DNA from: Bacillota bacterium | GTDB taxonomy: Bacteria > Bacillota > Ch66 > Ch109 | NCBI GenBank assembly: GCA_013178275.1 | Contig: JABLWZ010000010.1 | Coordinates: forward strand, 62,001-126,000 | Length of the DNA: 64,000 nucleotides | Reading direction: 5' to 3' | Shown here: piece by piece, positions 17,365-25,639 of the stretch | Numbering within the stretch: position 1 is the first letter of the stretch | Layout of the letters: the number at the start of each line of letters is the position of its first letter | Notes under the pieces: model-generated | Seen by the model: only the letters and a program-made list of their open reading frames with translations | Database searches by the model: none | What the model was told of the DNA's origin: nothing | Program-made: the position numbers and the translations under genes

Positions 17365-18541
17365 AGCGCACCCCCGCGGTGGTCAGGGAGACCGCCCGGA
17401 ATATCGCCCGCTCCCCGAAGCGCCGCCTCACCGCGTCCCCCGCCGCATCCGCCTTCCTCATCTGCTCCGACCCTTCGAACAGGCTGAGTTGCTCGCCGCC
17501 CTCGTGGGGGACGAGATTCCCCAGGGCCACCCCCACCATCCGGACCGGGGACTGGCGGCTCCAGTGCCGGGCGAAAAGCTCCCGCGAGCCGCGGTAGATG
17601 TCGTTGGTCAGGTCGGTATAGCGGCGCAGGGTGTGCATGCGGGAGAGCCACTTGAAGGAGGTGTCCTTCAGGGTCAGCACCACCGTCTTACCGAGATACC
17701 CCCCCGCCCGCACCCGCTGCCCCACCAGGTCAGCCAGTTCCAGCAGCACCACCTCGACCTCCTCCCCCCGGTAGTCGCGGGGGAGGGTGATCTGCTGCCC
17801 GATGCTCTTGGCCTGGTCCAGGCTGTGGGGGTCGACCGAGCTGTGGTCCACCCCGTTGGCGCACCACCACATGGTCTCCCCCACCACCCCGAAGCGCTTT
17901 TTCAGGCTGTCCCGAGGGAACGCGGCCAGGTCGCCGATGGTGCGGATGGAGAGCCGAGCCAGGTGGTGCTCGTAGCGTGACCCGATGCCGAACAGCTCCC
18001 GGACCGGCAGCGGCCAGAGGCGTTCCGGCACGTCCTTCAGCTCCAGCACGGTGAGTCCGTTGGGCTTCCTGAGCCCGGCCGCCATCTTGGCCAGCAGCTT
18101 GTTGGGTCCGACCCCGATGCTGCAGCCCACCCCGACCTCGTCTCTGATCCGCTCCTGCAGCCGCCGGGCGATCTCCTCGGGGGCGCCGAACAGCTCCCGG
18201 CAGCCGGTAACGTCCATGAAGGCCTCGTCGATGGAGAAGGGCTCCACCAGGGGCGTGAAGTCGCGCATGATGTTCAGGATGCGGCTGGAAAAGTGGGTGT
18301 AGAGGTGGTGCTGGGGCTTGATGAAGATACCGTGGGGGCAGGCGCGCCGGGCCTCACCCACCGTCAGGCCGGTCTTGATCCCGAAGGCCTTGGCCTCGTA
18401 GCTGGCAGCCAGGACTATGCCGTGCCGCTTGGCCGGGTCGCCCGCCACGATCACCGGCTTTTCCCGCAGAGTGGGGTCGAGGGCCTGGTGGACGCTGGCG
18501 TAGAAGGAGTTCATGTCCGCCAGCAGGATGGCTCGCGCCAC
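17354..18541 (-). CDS. dinB: Y-family DNA polymerase IV (DinB/UmuC type)
   Basis: An error-prone translesion DNA polymerase of about 395 residues. The metal-binding Asp is in LLADMNSFYAS at the N-terminus and the second acidic pair is in SIDEAFMDVT. A helix-hairpin-helix/thumb region with RELFGIGSRYEHHL and a little-finger domain follow. EQLSLFEG near residue 355 is a clamp-binding motif (QLSLF). I place the start at GTG 18541 because AGGGGA lies nine bases upstream. ATG 18559 is in frame but would leave only about seven bases of leader from the predicted promoter. A LexA-like box covers 18561-18574. The YolD-like gene overlaps its 3' end. Confidence 0.9.
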   Translation of the reverse strand: MARAILLADMNSFYASVHQALDPTLREKPVIVAGDPAKRHGIVLAASYEAKAFGIKTGLTVGEARRACPHGIFIKPQHHLYTHFSSRILNIMRDFTPLVEPFSIDEAFMDVTGCRELFGAPEEIARRLQERIRDEVGVGCSIGVGPNKLLAKMAAGLRKPNGLTVLELKDVPERLWPLPVRELFGIGSRYEHHLARLSIRTIGDLAAFPRDSLKKRFGVVGETMWWCANGVDHSSVDPHSLDQAKSIGQQITLPRDYRGEEVEVVLLELADLVGQRVRAGGYLGKTVVLTLKDTSFKWLSRMHTLRRYTDLTNDIYRGSRELFARHWSRQSPVRMVGVALGNLVPHEGGEQLSLFEGSEQMRKADAAGDAVRRRFGERAIFRAVSLTTAGVRYVR

Positions 18542-18560
18542 TTCGATCATTCCCCTCATT

Positions 18561-18663
18561 CGAACGTGTGTTCTTATTTTATACCCGAACCCCGGTTCTT
18601 ACAAGAGGCAATATTATCCAGACCGAACTTTTGTTTGGTCTTTTTAAGCGGCTGTAGTACAAT
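18561..18663. promoter_or_regulatory. Divergent SOS promoter region with three LexA-like boxes
   Basis: Box 1, CGAAC-GTGT-GTTCT at 18561-18574, fits the Bacillus-type CGAACRNRYGTTYG except its last base. Box 2, CGAAC-CCCG-GTTCT, is at 18586-18599 and box 3, CGAAC-TTTT-GTTTG, at 18624-18637. A minus-strand promoter (TTGTAA, 17 bases, TAAAAT) has box 2 in its spacer and box 1 at the start point. A plus-strand promoter (TTGGTC at 18635-18640, 17 bases, TACAAT at 18658-18663) overlaps box 3. The arrangement implies joint LexA control of polymerase IV and the DUF763 gene. Confidence 0.75.
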
Positions 18664-18698
18664 ATTTACATAAACCGAAACCGTGAAAGGAAATCCCT

Positions 18699-19776
18699 AT
18701 GCGTACCAGAACCGCCAACCTGCCGCTGCACGGGGGCAAGTGCCCGCCCTGGCTGTTTTCCCGCATGAAGACCCTCGGGGCGGCGATAATCGAAGTGATA
18801 GTGGAGGAGTTCGGACCGCTGGAGGTCCTCTCCCGCCTGTCGGACCCCCACTGGTTCCAGGCGCTGGGATGCGTGCTGGGATTCGACTGGCACTCCTCGG
18901 GGGTAACCACCACCGTCTGCGGCGCGCTGAAAGAAGGATTAAAGGACGCCCAGGGCTCGCTGGGCATCTTCTTCGCCGGGGGCAAGGGCCGAGTGTCCCG
19001 CTACACCCCGCACGAGATCGAGACCCTGGGCGACCGCTACGGGCTTCCCCGGTCAGCGGTCGACCTTCAGTACGCCAGCCGCATGTCGGCCAAGGTCGAC
19101 AGCTCGGCGGTGCAGGACGGCTACCAGGTCTACCACCACTTCTTCGTCTTCACCCGGGAAGGGGACTGGGCGGTGGTGCAGCAGGGGATGAACGAGGAGA
19201 GCCGCCAGGCCCGCCGCTACCACTGGCTGAGCCGCGGGGTGGAGGACTTCCCACGCGGCGGTCTGCTGCGACCAGACCTCGACCGTGCTCAACCTGGTGG
19301 CCGGGGAAAACCGGGAGGTACGCCAGCTCTCCATCGAGGCCGCCTCGCTCGGCCCCGAGCGGGCCATCCGGGAGATCCAGGCGGCGGCCAGGTCCATACC
19401 CGACCTGACCATGCCCGCCGGCCACGCCATACCCAACACCTCCTACCTGAACCGGGCGCTGACCGCCATCTACGCCAGGTGCCCGGAGAGCTTCGAGGAG
19501 CTGCTGGGGATACCCGGGGTAGGGGCCGGCACGCTCAGGGCGCTGGCCCTGGTGGCTGAGGTGGCTTACGGGGTCAAGGCCAGCTACCGCGACCCGGTGC
19601 GGTACTCGTTCGCCCACGGCGGCAAGGACGGCTACCCCTTCCCGGTCAACCGGGCCGACATGGAGCGCTCCACCCAGGTCCTGGTGCGGGCGCTGAAGAA
19701 AGCGAAGAGCGGCCAGTCCGAACAGCTCGCTGCTCTCCGGAGGCTGGCCCGCTTCCAGTCGGAAACCACAAATTAG
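18699..19776 (+). pseudogene. DUF763 protein, split by a frameshift
   Basis: Together the two frames encode about 358 residues of a DUF763 (COG1415) protein. The N-terminal half starts RTANLPLHGGKCPPWLF and is open from ATG 18699 (AAAGGA upstream). The C-terminal half continues from HAAVCCDQTSTVLNLVAGEN and contains a helix-hairpin-helix-like LLGIPGVGAGTLRALALV and the family end SYRDPVRYSFAHGGKDGYPF. The frames join at about 19250-19252, where one extra C (or two missing bases) breaks the reading frame. Both halves look well conserved, so the lesion is recent or a sequence error. The family has no assigned function; LexA-like boxes and the HhH motif point to DNA repair or processing (inference). 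Confidence 0.8.
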
Positions 19777-19864
19777 TTTTATTCCTACCGCCAGGGCTTC
19801 CGCCTTCTTAGATACGGAAGATCCTGGCTGATATACTCAAGAGCCGGCCTGCCGAACCACGCCC

Positions 19865-20410
19865 CTACCGGGCCATGTACTCCTCCTTCAGTATCCCCAT
19901 CAGGATGGTGTCGGTGTACTGGCCGTCTATGTAGTAGTGCTTGCGCTTGCGGCCCTCCTCGACGAACCCGCACTTCAGGTACAGGTGGCAGCCGCGGGTG
20001 TTGTACTCCCTCACGCAGAGTTCTACCCGGTGCAGGTTCAGCTGCCCGAAGGCGAAATCCAGCACCAGCTCGATCGCCTCCCGGCCGTAGCCCTGGTCGC
20101 GGTTCTCCTTCTGGGCTATGACGATGCCCAGGGTGGCGATCCGGCTGCGCCAGTCGACGTGCATCAGGGCCACCTGCCCCAGGTATTCGTCGGTCTCATG
20201 GCTGGCGATCACGAAGTGCCGTTCGTTCTCCAGCTTGTCCTCCAGGATGCGGTTCAGGTACTCCTCGGTCATGTTCAGGGTATGCGGGTAGATGAAGACG
20301 TCATCCAGGTTCCTGACCGTCTCCCGGTCGTTGACCCACTCCCGGATGGCGTCCAGGTCTTCCAGCCGGTACTCCCTCAGGTCGACCTTTTTTCCCAGTA
20401 TCCTCGGCAT
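19865..20410 (-). CDS. GNAT-family N-acetyltransferase (RimJ/RimL-like)
   Basis: A 181-residue acetyltransferase. The acetyl-CoA binding loop QKENRDQGYGREAIELVLDF and the following NLHRVELCVREYNTRGCHLYLKCGF helix are characteristic of RimL/SpeG-type members. The N-terminal LREYRLEDLDAIREWVND is also usual. Substrates range from ribosomal protein N-termini to polyamines and antibiotics and cannot be chosen here. It lies 12 bases downstream of the uncharacterised gene at 20423-20977 and probably shares its transcript. A hairpin of CCAGG/CCTGG with TTCCG/CGGAA arms at about 19791-19836 may end it. Confidence 0.88.
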   Translation of the reverse strand: MPRILGKKVDLREYRLEDLDAIREWVNDRETVRNLDDVFIYPHTLNMTEEYLNRILEDKLENERHFVIASHETDEYLGQVALMHVDWRSRIATLGIVIAQKENRDQGYGREAIELVLDFAFGQLNLHRVELCVREYNTRGCHLYLKCGFVEEGRKRKHYYIDGQYTDTILMGILKEEYMAR

Positions 20411-20422
20411 ACCTTCCTCCTT

Positions 20423-20977
20423 CTACCGCAGCACCTCCAGCAGCGGGGCGTTCTCACCCTCGCCGTGGCGCAGCTCACCGGTCCGCTTGAACGTCTGCTC
20501 GTCCTGGACGGTCAGGTTCTTGTAATCGGGCATGGCCTTCGTCTCCCAGAGCATGAACTCGAACTGGCTCACCGCCTCCTGGGCGTTCCGCACCACGAAC
20601 TCCTCCACCTCGCTGCCCACGGTGATGCGGATGCGGAACTGCTGTTCGTCCTTGATGGTAACCGGGCGAAGGATCAGCTGGGGCACACCATTCCACCAGG
20701 TGGGGTTGGAACTCTTCACCTCGTAGGCGATCATCCCGGTCTTGATGCCGGGGTGATAGGTCTCAAAAACGCTGCTGCCGTCGGCCACCTCGACCACGTG
20801 GCCCTCCGGGATGTCGAACTCGTGCTCCAGCATCAGCGCCTCTATGCCCCTCAGCACATCCTTTCTCGCCTCGTCCGTTTCCGGCCACCCGGGGAATATC
20901 TTGGCGATGTTGATGTTGATGGCCGCGATCCGGTCAGTGGTCTCCTCGATCTTTCCTTCCAAGCTGCTGGCTTCCAA
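20423..20977 (-). CDS. Uncharacterised cytosolic protein
   Basis: About 184 residues that I do not recognise. The N-terminus is helical (EGKIEETTDRIAAININIAK). The centre has beta-strand character, with a PTWWNGVPQLILRPV segment and VGSEVEEFVVRNAQEAV. No signal peptide, membrane helix or cysteine motif is present. No ATG lies near the beginning; I choose TTG 20977 because GGAAGAGG is five bases upstream and the reading frame upstream of it runs into a terminator. A TATAAT sequence lies about 35 bases before the start, so it has its own promoter just past the carboxyltransferase terminator. The GNAT gene follows after 12 bases. Confidence 0.6.
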   Translation of the reverse strand: MEASSLEGKIEETTDRIAAININIAKIFPGWPETDEARKDVLRGIEALMLEHEFDIPEGHVVEVADGSSVFETYHPGIKTGMIAYEVKSSNPTWWNGVPQLILRPVTIKDEQQFRIRITVGSEVEEFVVRNAQEAVSQFEFMLWETKAMPDYKNLTVQDEQTFKRTGELRHGEGENAPLLEVLR

Positions 20978-21020
20978 ATCAACCTCTTCCTTCCATGTTT
21001 TTATCTTAAATATTATATGA

Positions 21021-21052
21021 ATAAAAAGCCCCGACCGCAAGGGTCGGGGCTT
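21021..21052 (-). terminator. Intrinsic terminator of the carboxyltransferase gene
   Basis: Perfect 11-base arms AAGCCCCGACC and GGTCGGGGCTT around a short loop, with a T-run on the minus strand (plus-strand AAAAA at 21023-21027). It lies 14 bases after the carboxyltransferase stop codon. Confidence 0.92.
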
Positions 21053-21066
21053 GATGGTCCCTGAAA

Positions 21067-22695
21067 TTAGAACTTGACGTTGCCCCAGTCGGAGTGACGG
21101 AGGGGCACTCTCCAGGCCAGCTCGAGAGCGCGGGCCAGGGTCGGGCGGACTTCCGCGTGGGTGATGACGCCATCGTGGAAGTTCAGGGCGCCCGTGAAGA
21201 ACGGATGTCCCTGAGCGTCGTAGCGGTCGATCATCTTCTTGCGGAACGCGGCCATTTCTTCCTCGTTGATCTCCTTGCCGTCCTTCTTGGCGTTTACGCG
21301 GCGCAGGGTCTCGAGGATGAAGCCGGCGGTGGTGCCGGACATAACCGTGGTGCGTCCACGCATGGTCTGGAAGACGAAGTTCGGGCGGAACGCGCGTCCG
21401 CACATCCCGTAGTTGGCAGCACCGTGGTCAGGACCGACCACCAGCTGGATCTTCGGAACCTTGGCGCAGGAAACCACACGGACCATGTCGGAGCCGTATT
21501 TCCCGATGCCAGCCCATTCTTCCGCTTTACCGACCATGTATCCGGGAGCCCCCTGGATGAACAGCAGGGCGGTGCCGTCGTTGCCGCAGCGGACGATGAA
21601 CTCGGAGGCCTTCTGGGCGGCCTGGGTGAAGATGGTGCCGTTCTTGTTGGAGGCCACGATCCCTACCGGGATACCGTCGATGAAAGCCTTGCCGCAGATG
21701 ACGCTGTCGCCGCGGCCGGGACCGTAATTTTCCTTGTACTCGGAGAAGTGGCTGTCGTCCACGATGCACTTGATGACCTGCTTGATGTCGATCGGCTGGT
21801 AGGTGTCAGCCGGCATCCACCGCATCAGCTCGTCGAGATCGTACTTCGGGGGCTTGGACTCCCGGCGCTGGGTGTAGAAGTTCTGCGGCGGGTCGAAGGA
21901 GATCAGCTCGCGCAGGCGGGCGATACCTTCATCCTGGTTGCGGACGAAGTGGTCGCAGCCGCCGGAGTGCTTGGTATGGACGTACGCGCCGCCGAGGTCT
22001 TCATGGCTGACGTCTTCGCCGATAGCCGACTTGACCATCGGAGGTCCAGCCAGGAAGGCGTTGGCGAGCTTGTCGATCATGATCGATTCGCAAGCCAGGT
22101 ATACGATGTAAGCGCCGCCAGCGGTATTGCCGCCGGTGGACAGGGTGTACTGCTTGATGCCGCGGGCGGACATGTTGGTCATGTTGTAGAACATGGAGCC
22201 GAACATTCCCTCGTCAGCGAAGCTGCCGATCTGCAGCGGCAGGAAGATCCCGCCCGAGTCAGCCACGTAGATACAGGGGAGCCGCAGTTCGTTGGCCACC
22301 CGCTGCGCCCTCATGTGCTTCTTCAGGGTGATGGGGAAGTACGAGCCAGCCGCCATCCGGCTCTCGTTGATGAAGAGCATGCAGTCTTTGCCTTCGACCT
22401 TGCCGACCCCGGTGATGAGTCCGCCGCCAGGGACGTGGGCCATTTCGGCGTAGCCGATGTTGAAGCCGCAGTCCAGACCGATTTCAAAGAAGTCAGTGCC
22501 CGGGTCGATCAGCATCTTGAGCAGTTCGCGCGGGGTCTTCTTACCCTGCTTCGCCAGGCGCTCCACCTGCTTGGGTCCGCCTACGTTGTAGGCCTCATCG
22601 CGGTGGGCCAGAAGTTCCGCGTCTTTCTCTTTCCAGTGGGCCAGGTTTTTCTCTCTTTCGATTGCAGCTCTTTCCGCACGGGTCATTTTTGCCAC
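21067..22695 (-). CDS. Acyl-CoA carboxylase/decarboxylase carboxyltransferase subunit
   Basis: A 542-residue biotin-dependent carboxyltransferase of the acetyl/propionyl/methylcrotonyl-CoA carboxylase beta and glutaconyl-CoA decarboxylase alpha group. It has two crotonase-like lobes: the first with VADSGGIFLPLQ and LSTGGNTAGGAYIVYLA, the second with QGAPGYMVGKAEEWAGI and GPDHGAANYGMCGRAF. It moves carboxyl groups between biotin and an acyl-CoA. No biotin carboxylase, biotin carrier or membrane decarboxylase subunit gene is in the window, so its partners are encoded elsewhere and the substrate is open. ATG 22695 has GAGGAGG upstream. It is transcribed alone, ended by the 21021-21052 terminator. 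Confidence 0.87.
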   Translation of the reverse strand: MAKMTRAERAAIEREKNLAHWKEKDAELLAHRDEAYNVGGPKQVERLAKQGKKTPRELLKMLIDPGTDFFEIGLDCGFNIGYAEMAHVPGGGLITGVGKVEGKDCMLFINESRMAAGSYFPITLKKHMRAQRVANELRLPCIYVADSGGIFLPLQIGSFADEGMFGSMFYNMTNMSARGIKQYTLSTGGNTAGGAYIVYLACESIMIDKLANAFLAGPPMVKSAIGEDVSHEDLGGAYVHTKHSGGCDHFVRNQDEGIARLRELISFDPPQNFYTQRRESKPPKYDLDELMRWMPADTYQPIDIKQVIKCIVDDSHFSEYKENYGPGRGDSVICGKAFIDGIPVGIVASNKNGTIFTQAAQKASEFIVRCGNDGTALLFIQGAPGYMVGKAEEWAGIGKYGSDMVRVVSCAKVPKIQLVVGPDHGAANYGMCGRAFRPNFVFQTMRGRTTVMSGTTAGFILETLRRVNAKKDGKEINEEEMAAFRKKMIDRYDAQGHPFFTGALNFHDGVITHAEVRPTLARALELAWRVPLRHSDWGNVKF

Positions 22696-23192
22696 TTATA
22701 ACTCCTCCTCCCTAATAATAAAACCCATGGCAGCTAGTATTTAAAGAAACTAAAAAAACCGCTTAGGCCTCCCCCCTTCAAAACCGCCTTGGTTAAAGCA
22801 AACCAGCTTTTCAAATCGTTCTCTCTCTCGGACCGGGCGCACCACCGGCCCTGCAATAACACCAAAACACTATACCCAACACATAAACAGTACATAAATT
22901 TTATTTGACGCCTTTAAAATGATAAAATAAGAATAGTGTTAAGGCTGATTTTAAAAATAGCTGCTCGGGCTAAAGAAGAAAATGCCATTAGAGTTATGTT
23001 CTACATTTCTCTTTATTTTCCTCCTGCTCCAAATTTATTTATTGTACGGAAAATAACAAACGGCCCCTTTTGGGACCGTTAAGGAAGGCTGTTTTGATGA
23101 GGGCGACAAATTTCGCGATTTTTTAAATTATCTCCCGTTAAAGCCATAAACATACCATAGCAGCAATATAAAAACAAATTTGGTAATTTTTG
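22696..23192. other. Intergenic region, no gene recognised
   Basis: A 497-base gap, AT-rich in its middle. On the minus strand a TATAGT at 22874-22869 is a possible -10 box for the carboxyltransferase gene, without a convincing -35. On the plus strand TTGACG is followed 17 bases later by TAAGAA, but no plus-strand gene follows. I see no convincing coding frame and no RNA motif. Confidence 0.6.
23059..23080 (-). terminator. Hairpin downstream of tyrA, possible terminator
   Basis: Arms AACGG(C)CCC and GGG(A)CCGTT around TTTT; on the minus strand followed by TGTTATTTTCC. It lies about 110 bases past the tyrA stop, farther than usual, so the assignment is moderate. Confidence 0.5.
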
Positions 23193-24272
23193 TCATCTCC
23201 GCCAGGCCGTAACCCCCTGCTGCCGGATAGCCGCCACCGCGGTCTCGGCCGCCTCCTCGGTGGGCACCCCGATTCGTATGGTTCCGCCATCCCCTTCCCG
23301 GACCCGGAGTATCTCTATATCCACTATGTTTACCCCCTGCTCGCCCAGCCACTGTCCCAGCTGTCCGATCACCCCCGGCCGGTCGGGAACCACGGCTATT
23401 ATCTCGTACGACACGGGCAGCAGCCCCTTCTGCAGTTGGGGTATATCCTGTCGGATTTTCTGGGCGGACTCGATGCAGCGGCTGAGTCCGAGACGGTCAC
23501 CCGCCACAAGGCACTGGCGCAGCGCGTCCAACCTGCTCATCAGCCCGGTGATCGAGGCCACCACCTCTCCCCGGTTGCAGAGCAGGATATCCTCCCACAG
23601 GACCGAGTTCGAGGCCGCGACCCGGGTCAGGTCGCGGAAGCTCCCGGCAGCCAGCCGGCTGCCCTCGGGGCAGCCCTCCAAAAGGTTTAACAGGGCGTAG
23701 GCCATGACGTGGGGCAGGTGGCTGACCACCGCCACCGAACGATCGTGGGTCGCGGCATCCAGGGACTTGACCCGGGCCCCGGTCTCCTGCAGCAGCCGGG
23801 TGAGCCTGCTGATGACCTCGGGCGGGGTATGGTCAAACGGGGTGATGACGTACAGCGCGTTTTCGAACAGGTAGCGGTCGGCGCTGATGACCCCGGTCCT
23901 TTCCGATCCCGCCATGGGATGGCCCCCCACCGCGTACACCATCGGCGGCAGCCGCCTCATCCAGTCCAGGACCGGCGACTTGACGCCGCCGACGTCGGTC
24001 AGTATGCTTCCCGGCTTCAACCAGGGCGCTATCAGGCTGCAAAGTTCCTCCATGGCCTCCAGGGGGACGCAGACGAAGGTAAAGTCCGCCGCGTCGACGA
24101 CCTCCCGCAGCCCTCCCGCCTCGTCTATCACCCCAATCTCCAGGGCCTTCTCGACCGTATCGGGGTCGTGGTCGTAGCCGGCCACGGCCTCGACCAGCGA
24201 GGAGTCCCTGAAGGCTAGCCCCAGCGACGCCCCGATCAGCCCCAGTCCCAGTATCGCCACTTTAAAACCCAT
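23193..24272 (-). CDS. tyrA: Prephenate dehydrogenase with C-terminal ACT domain
   Basis: A 359-residue enzyme of tyrosine biosynthesis that oxidatively decarboxylates prephenate to 4-hydroxyphenylpyruvate. The NAD-binding LGLGLIGASLG is at about residues 9-19, VGGHPMAGSERTG carries the prephenate-site His and Ser/Arg region, and VVSHLPHVMAYALLN is also typical. From about residue 285 an ACT domain (YEIIAVVPDRPGVIGQL) suggests feedback by tyrosine. It lies 16 bases downstream of aroF and is almost certainly co-transcribed with it. Confidence 0.94.
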   Translation of the reverse strand: MGFKVAILGLGLIGASLGLAFRDSSLVEAVAGYDHDPDTVEKALEIGVIDEAGGLREVVDAADFTFVCVPLEAMEELCSLIAPWLKPGSILTDVGGVKSPVLDWMRRLPPMVYAVGGHPMAGSERTGVISADRYLFENALYVITPFDHTPPEVISRLTRLLQETGARVKSLDAATHDRSVAVVSHLPHVMAYALLNLLEGCPEGSRLAAGSFRDLTRVAASNSVLWEDILLCNRGEVVASITGLMSRLDALRQCLVAGDRLGLSRCIESAQKIRQDIPQLQKGLLPVSYEIIAVVPDRPGVIGQLGQWLGEQGVNIVDIEILRVREGDGGTIRIGVPTEEAAETAVAAIRQQGVTAWRR

Positions 24273-24288
24273 CGTTCAACCCTCCGCA

Positions 24289-25305
24289 TCAGATACCGTT
24301 GGCTTTCATGGCCGCCTTCATCCGGCGGATCCCGCCGACCAGCTGCTGGAAGTTCTCCGGGGTCAACGACTGCGGCCCGTCGGAGAGAGCCTCGGCCGGG
24401 TTCTGGTGCACCTCGACCATGATCCCGTCGCACCCCGCCCCCACCGCTGCCAGCGACATGGGCTGCACCAGCCTCCACTTGCCGGTCCCGTGGCTCGGGT
24501 CCACCACCACCGGCAGGTGGGTGAGGTGCTTCAGCAGGGGCACCGCGCTGAGGTCCAGGGTATTGCGGGTGTAAGTCTCGAAGGTGCGGATGCCTCTCTC
24601 GCAGAGTATGACATTTGGATTGCCGCTGCTGATGATGTACTCGGCAGCCATTATCCACTCCTCGATGGTGGCGGACGGCCCCCGTTTCAGGAGCACGGGT
24701 TTATCCACCGTCCCGACCTCGCGCAGGAGAAAGAAGTTCTGCATGTTGCGGGCGCCGATCTGCAGCACGTCGGAGTACTCCGCCACCAGGGAGACCAGCC
24801 GGGGGTCCATCACCTCGGTGATCACCGGCAGACCCGTGAGCCTGCCCGCTTCCGCCAGTATCTCCAGCCCCTCCTCCTCCAGGCCCTGGAAGGAGTACGG
24901 CGAGGTGCGGGGCTTGAACGCCCCTCCCCGGAGGATGGTGGCTCCCGCCTCCTTCACCATCTGGGCGATCTCCAGGTACTTCTCCCGTCCCTCGATGGCG
25001 CAGGGCCCGGCGATGACCTGGATGCCGCCGTCGCCTATCCGCTCCTTCCCTATCCGCACCACGGTGTCCTCAGTCTTGAACTCGCGTGACGCGAGCTTGA
25101 AGGGCTTCAGGATGGCTACCACCTTTTCCACCCCGGGCAGCGCCTCCAGGAACTCGAAACTGATGCGGCTGCGGTCTCCCACCGCGCCGAGGATGGTGCG
25201 AACGACCCCCCGGGAGAGGTGGATAGAGAATCCTCTCTCGGTCAGCTTGCTCTCCACCAGGGCGATCTGTTCTTCGGTCGCATAGGGTTCCATTACGATT
25301 ACCAT
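24289..25305 (-). CDS. aroF: 3-deoxy-7-phosphoheptulonate synthase (type I-beta DAHP synthase)
   Basis: A 338-residue enzyme catalysing the first step of the shikimate pathway (phosphoenolpyruvate plus erythrose 4-phosphate). An N-terminal ferredoxin-like regulatory domain spans about residues 1-70. The KDSA-like barrel follows with [46 protein letters not shown] and [10 protein letters not shown], matching the TM0343-type subclass with fused regulatory domain. ATG 25305 follows AAGGGGGA. A promoter and a T-tailed hairpin upstream form an attenuator-like leader. tyrA follows, so the operon commits carbon to aromatic amino acids, mainly tyrosine. Confidence 0.95.
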   Translation of the reverse strand: MVIVMEPYATEEQIALVESKLTERGFSIHLSRGVVRTILGAVGDRSRISFEFLEALPGVEKVVAILKPFKLASREFKTEDTVVRIGKERIGDGGIQVIAGPCAIEGREKYLEIAQMVKEAGATILRGGAFKPRTSPYSFQGLEEEGLEILAEAGRLTGLPVITEVMDPRLVSLVAEYSDVLQIGARNMQNFFLLREVGTVDKPVLLKRGPSATIEEWIMAAEYIISSGNPNVILCERGIRTFETYTRNTLDLSAVPLLKHLTHLPVVVDPSHGTGKWRLVQPMSLAAVGAGCDGIMVEVHQNPAEALSDGPQSLTPENFQQLVGGIRRMKAAMKANGI

Positions 25306-25382
25306 AGTCGTCCCCCTTGATCGGGGTTCCTCCCTTCCTACTGTACTGCTGAAGCTGGCAGGCTGCGTTTAAGCTCCCGGGC

Positions 25383-25421
25383 AAAAAAAACAAAACACCA
25401 CCCGCAAGAAAGCCAGTGGTG
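25383..25421 (-). terminator. Attenuator-like terminator in the aroF leader
   Basis: On the minus strand CACCAC (25421-25416) and GTGGTG (25401-25396) pair around a 14-base loop and are followed by a long T-rich run (plus-strand A-tracts at 25383-25395). It lies between the aroF promoter and the aroF start, about 80 bases ahead of the gene. A terminator in this position implies conditional read-through. No T-box AGGGUGGNACCGCG core was found. Confidence 0.65.
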
Positions 25422-25509
25422 CGTCCGCCCACGCTATTCTTCCGTCCTACCGTACTACACTTTGAATTTCCCGAACCGGAAACAGCCTTGCCACCTTACT
25501 ACAAAGGTT

Positions 25510-25538
25510 AGCATACCATAATCGGTTATAGCTGACAA
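25510..25538 (-). promoter_or_regulatory. Sigma-A type promoter of aroF-tyrA
   Basis: On the minus strand TTGTCA (25538-25533) is separated by 17 bases from TATGCT (25515-25510). Transcription would start near 25503 and give a leader of about 200 bases that contains the 25383-25421 terminator. Confidence 0.7.
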
Positions 25539-25639
25539 TACACAACACCCACCATATTTTGGTTTTTATTTCCAATGATAAAGGATATTTATCCTTTCAA
25601 GTAGAATTAATATACACCTATAACCGAGGAGGGCTGATT

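Noticed and set aside
21094..22701. A 535-codon plus-strand frame opposite the carboxyltransferase gene
   Set aside because: Shadow of a conserved gene with strong ribosome site and terminator on the other strand; no family resemblance in the shadow.
25322..25500. T-box riboswitch upstream of aroF
   Set aside because: The conserved AGGGUGGNACCGCG antiterminator core is absent and the leader is too short.
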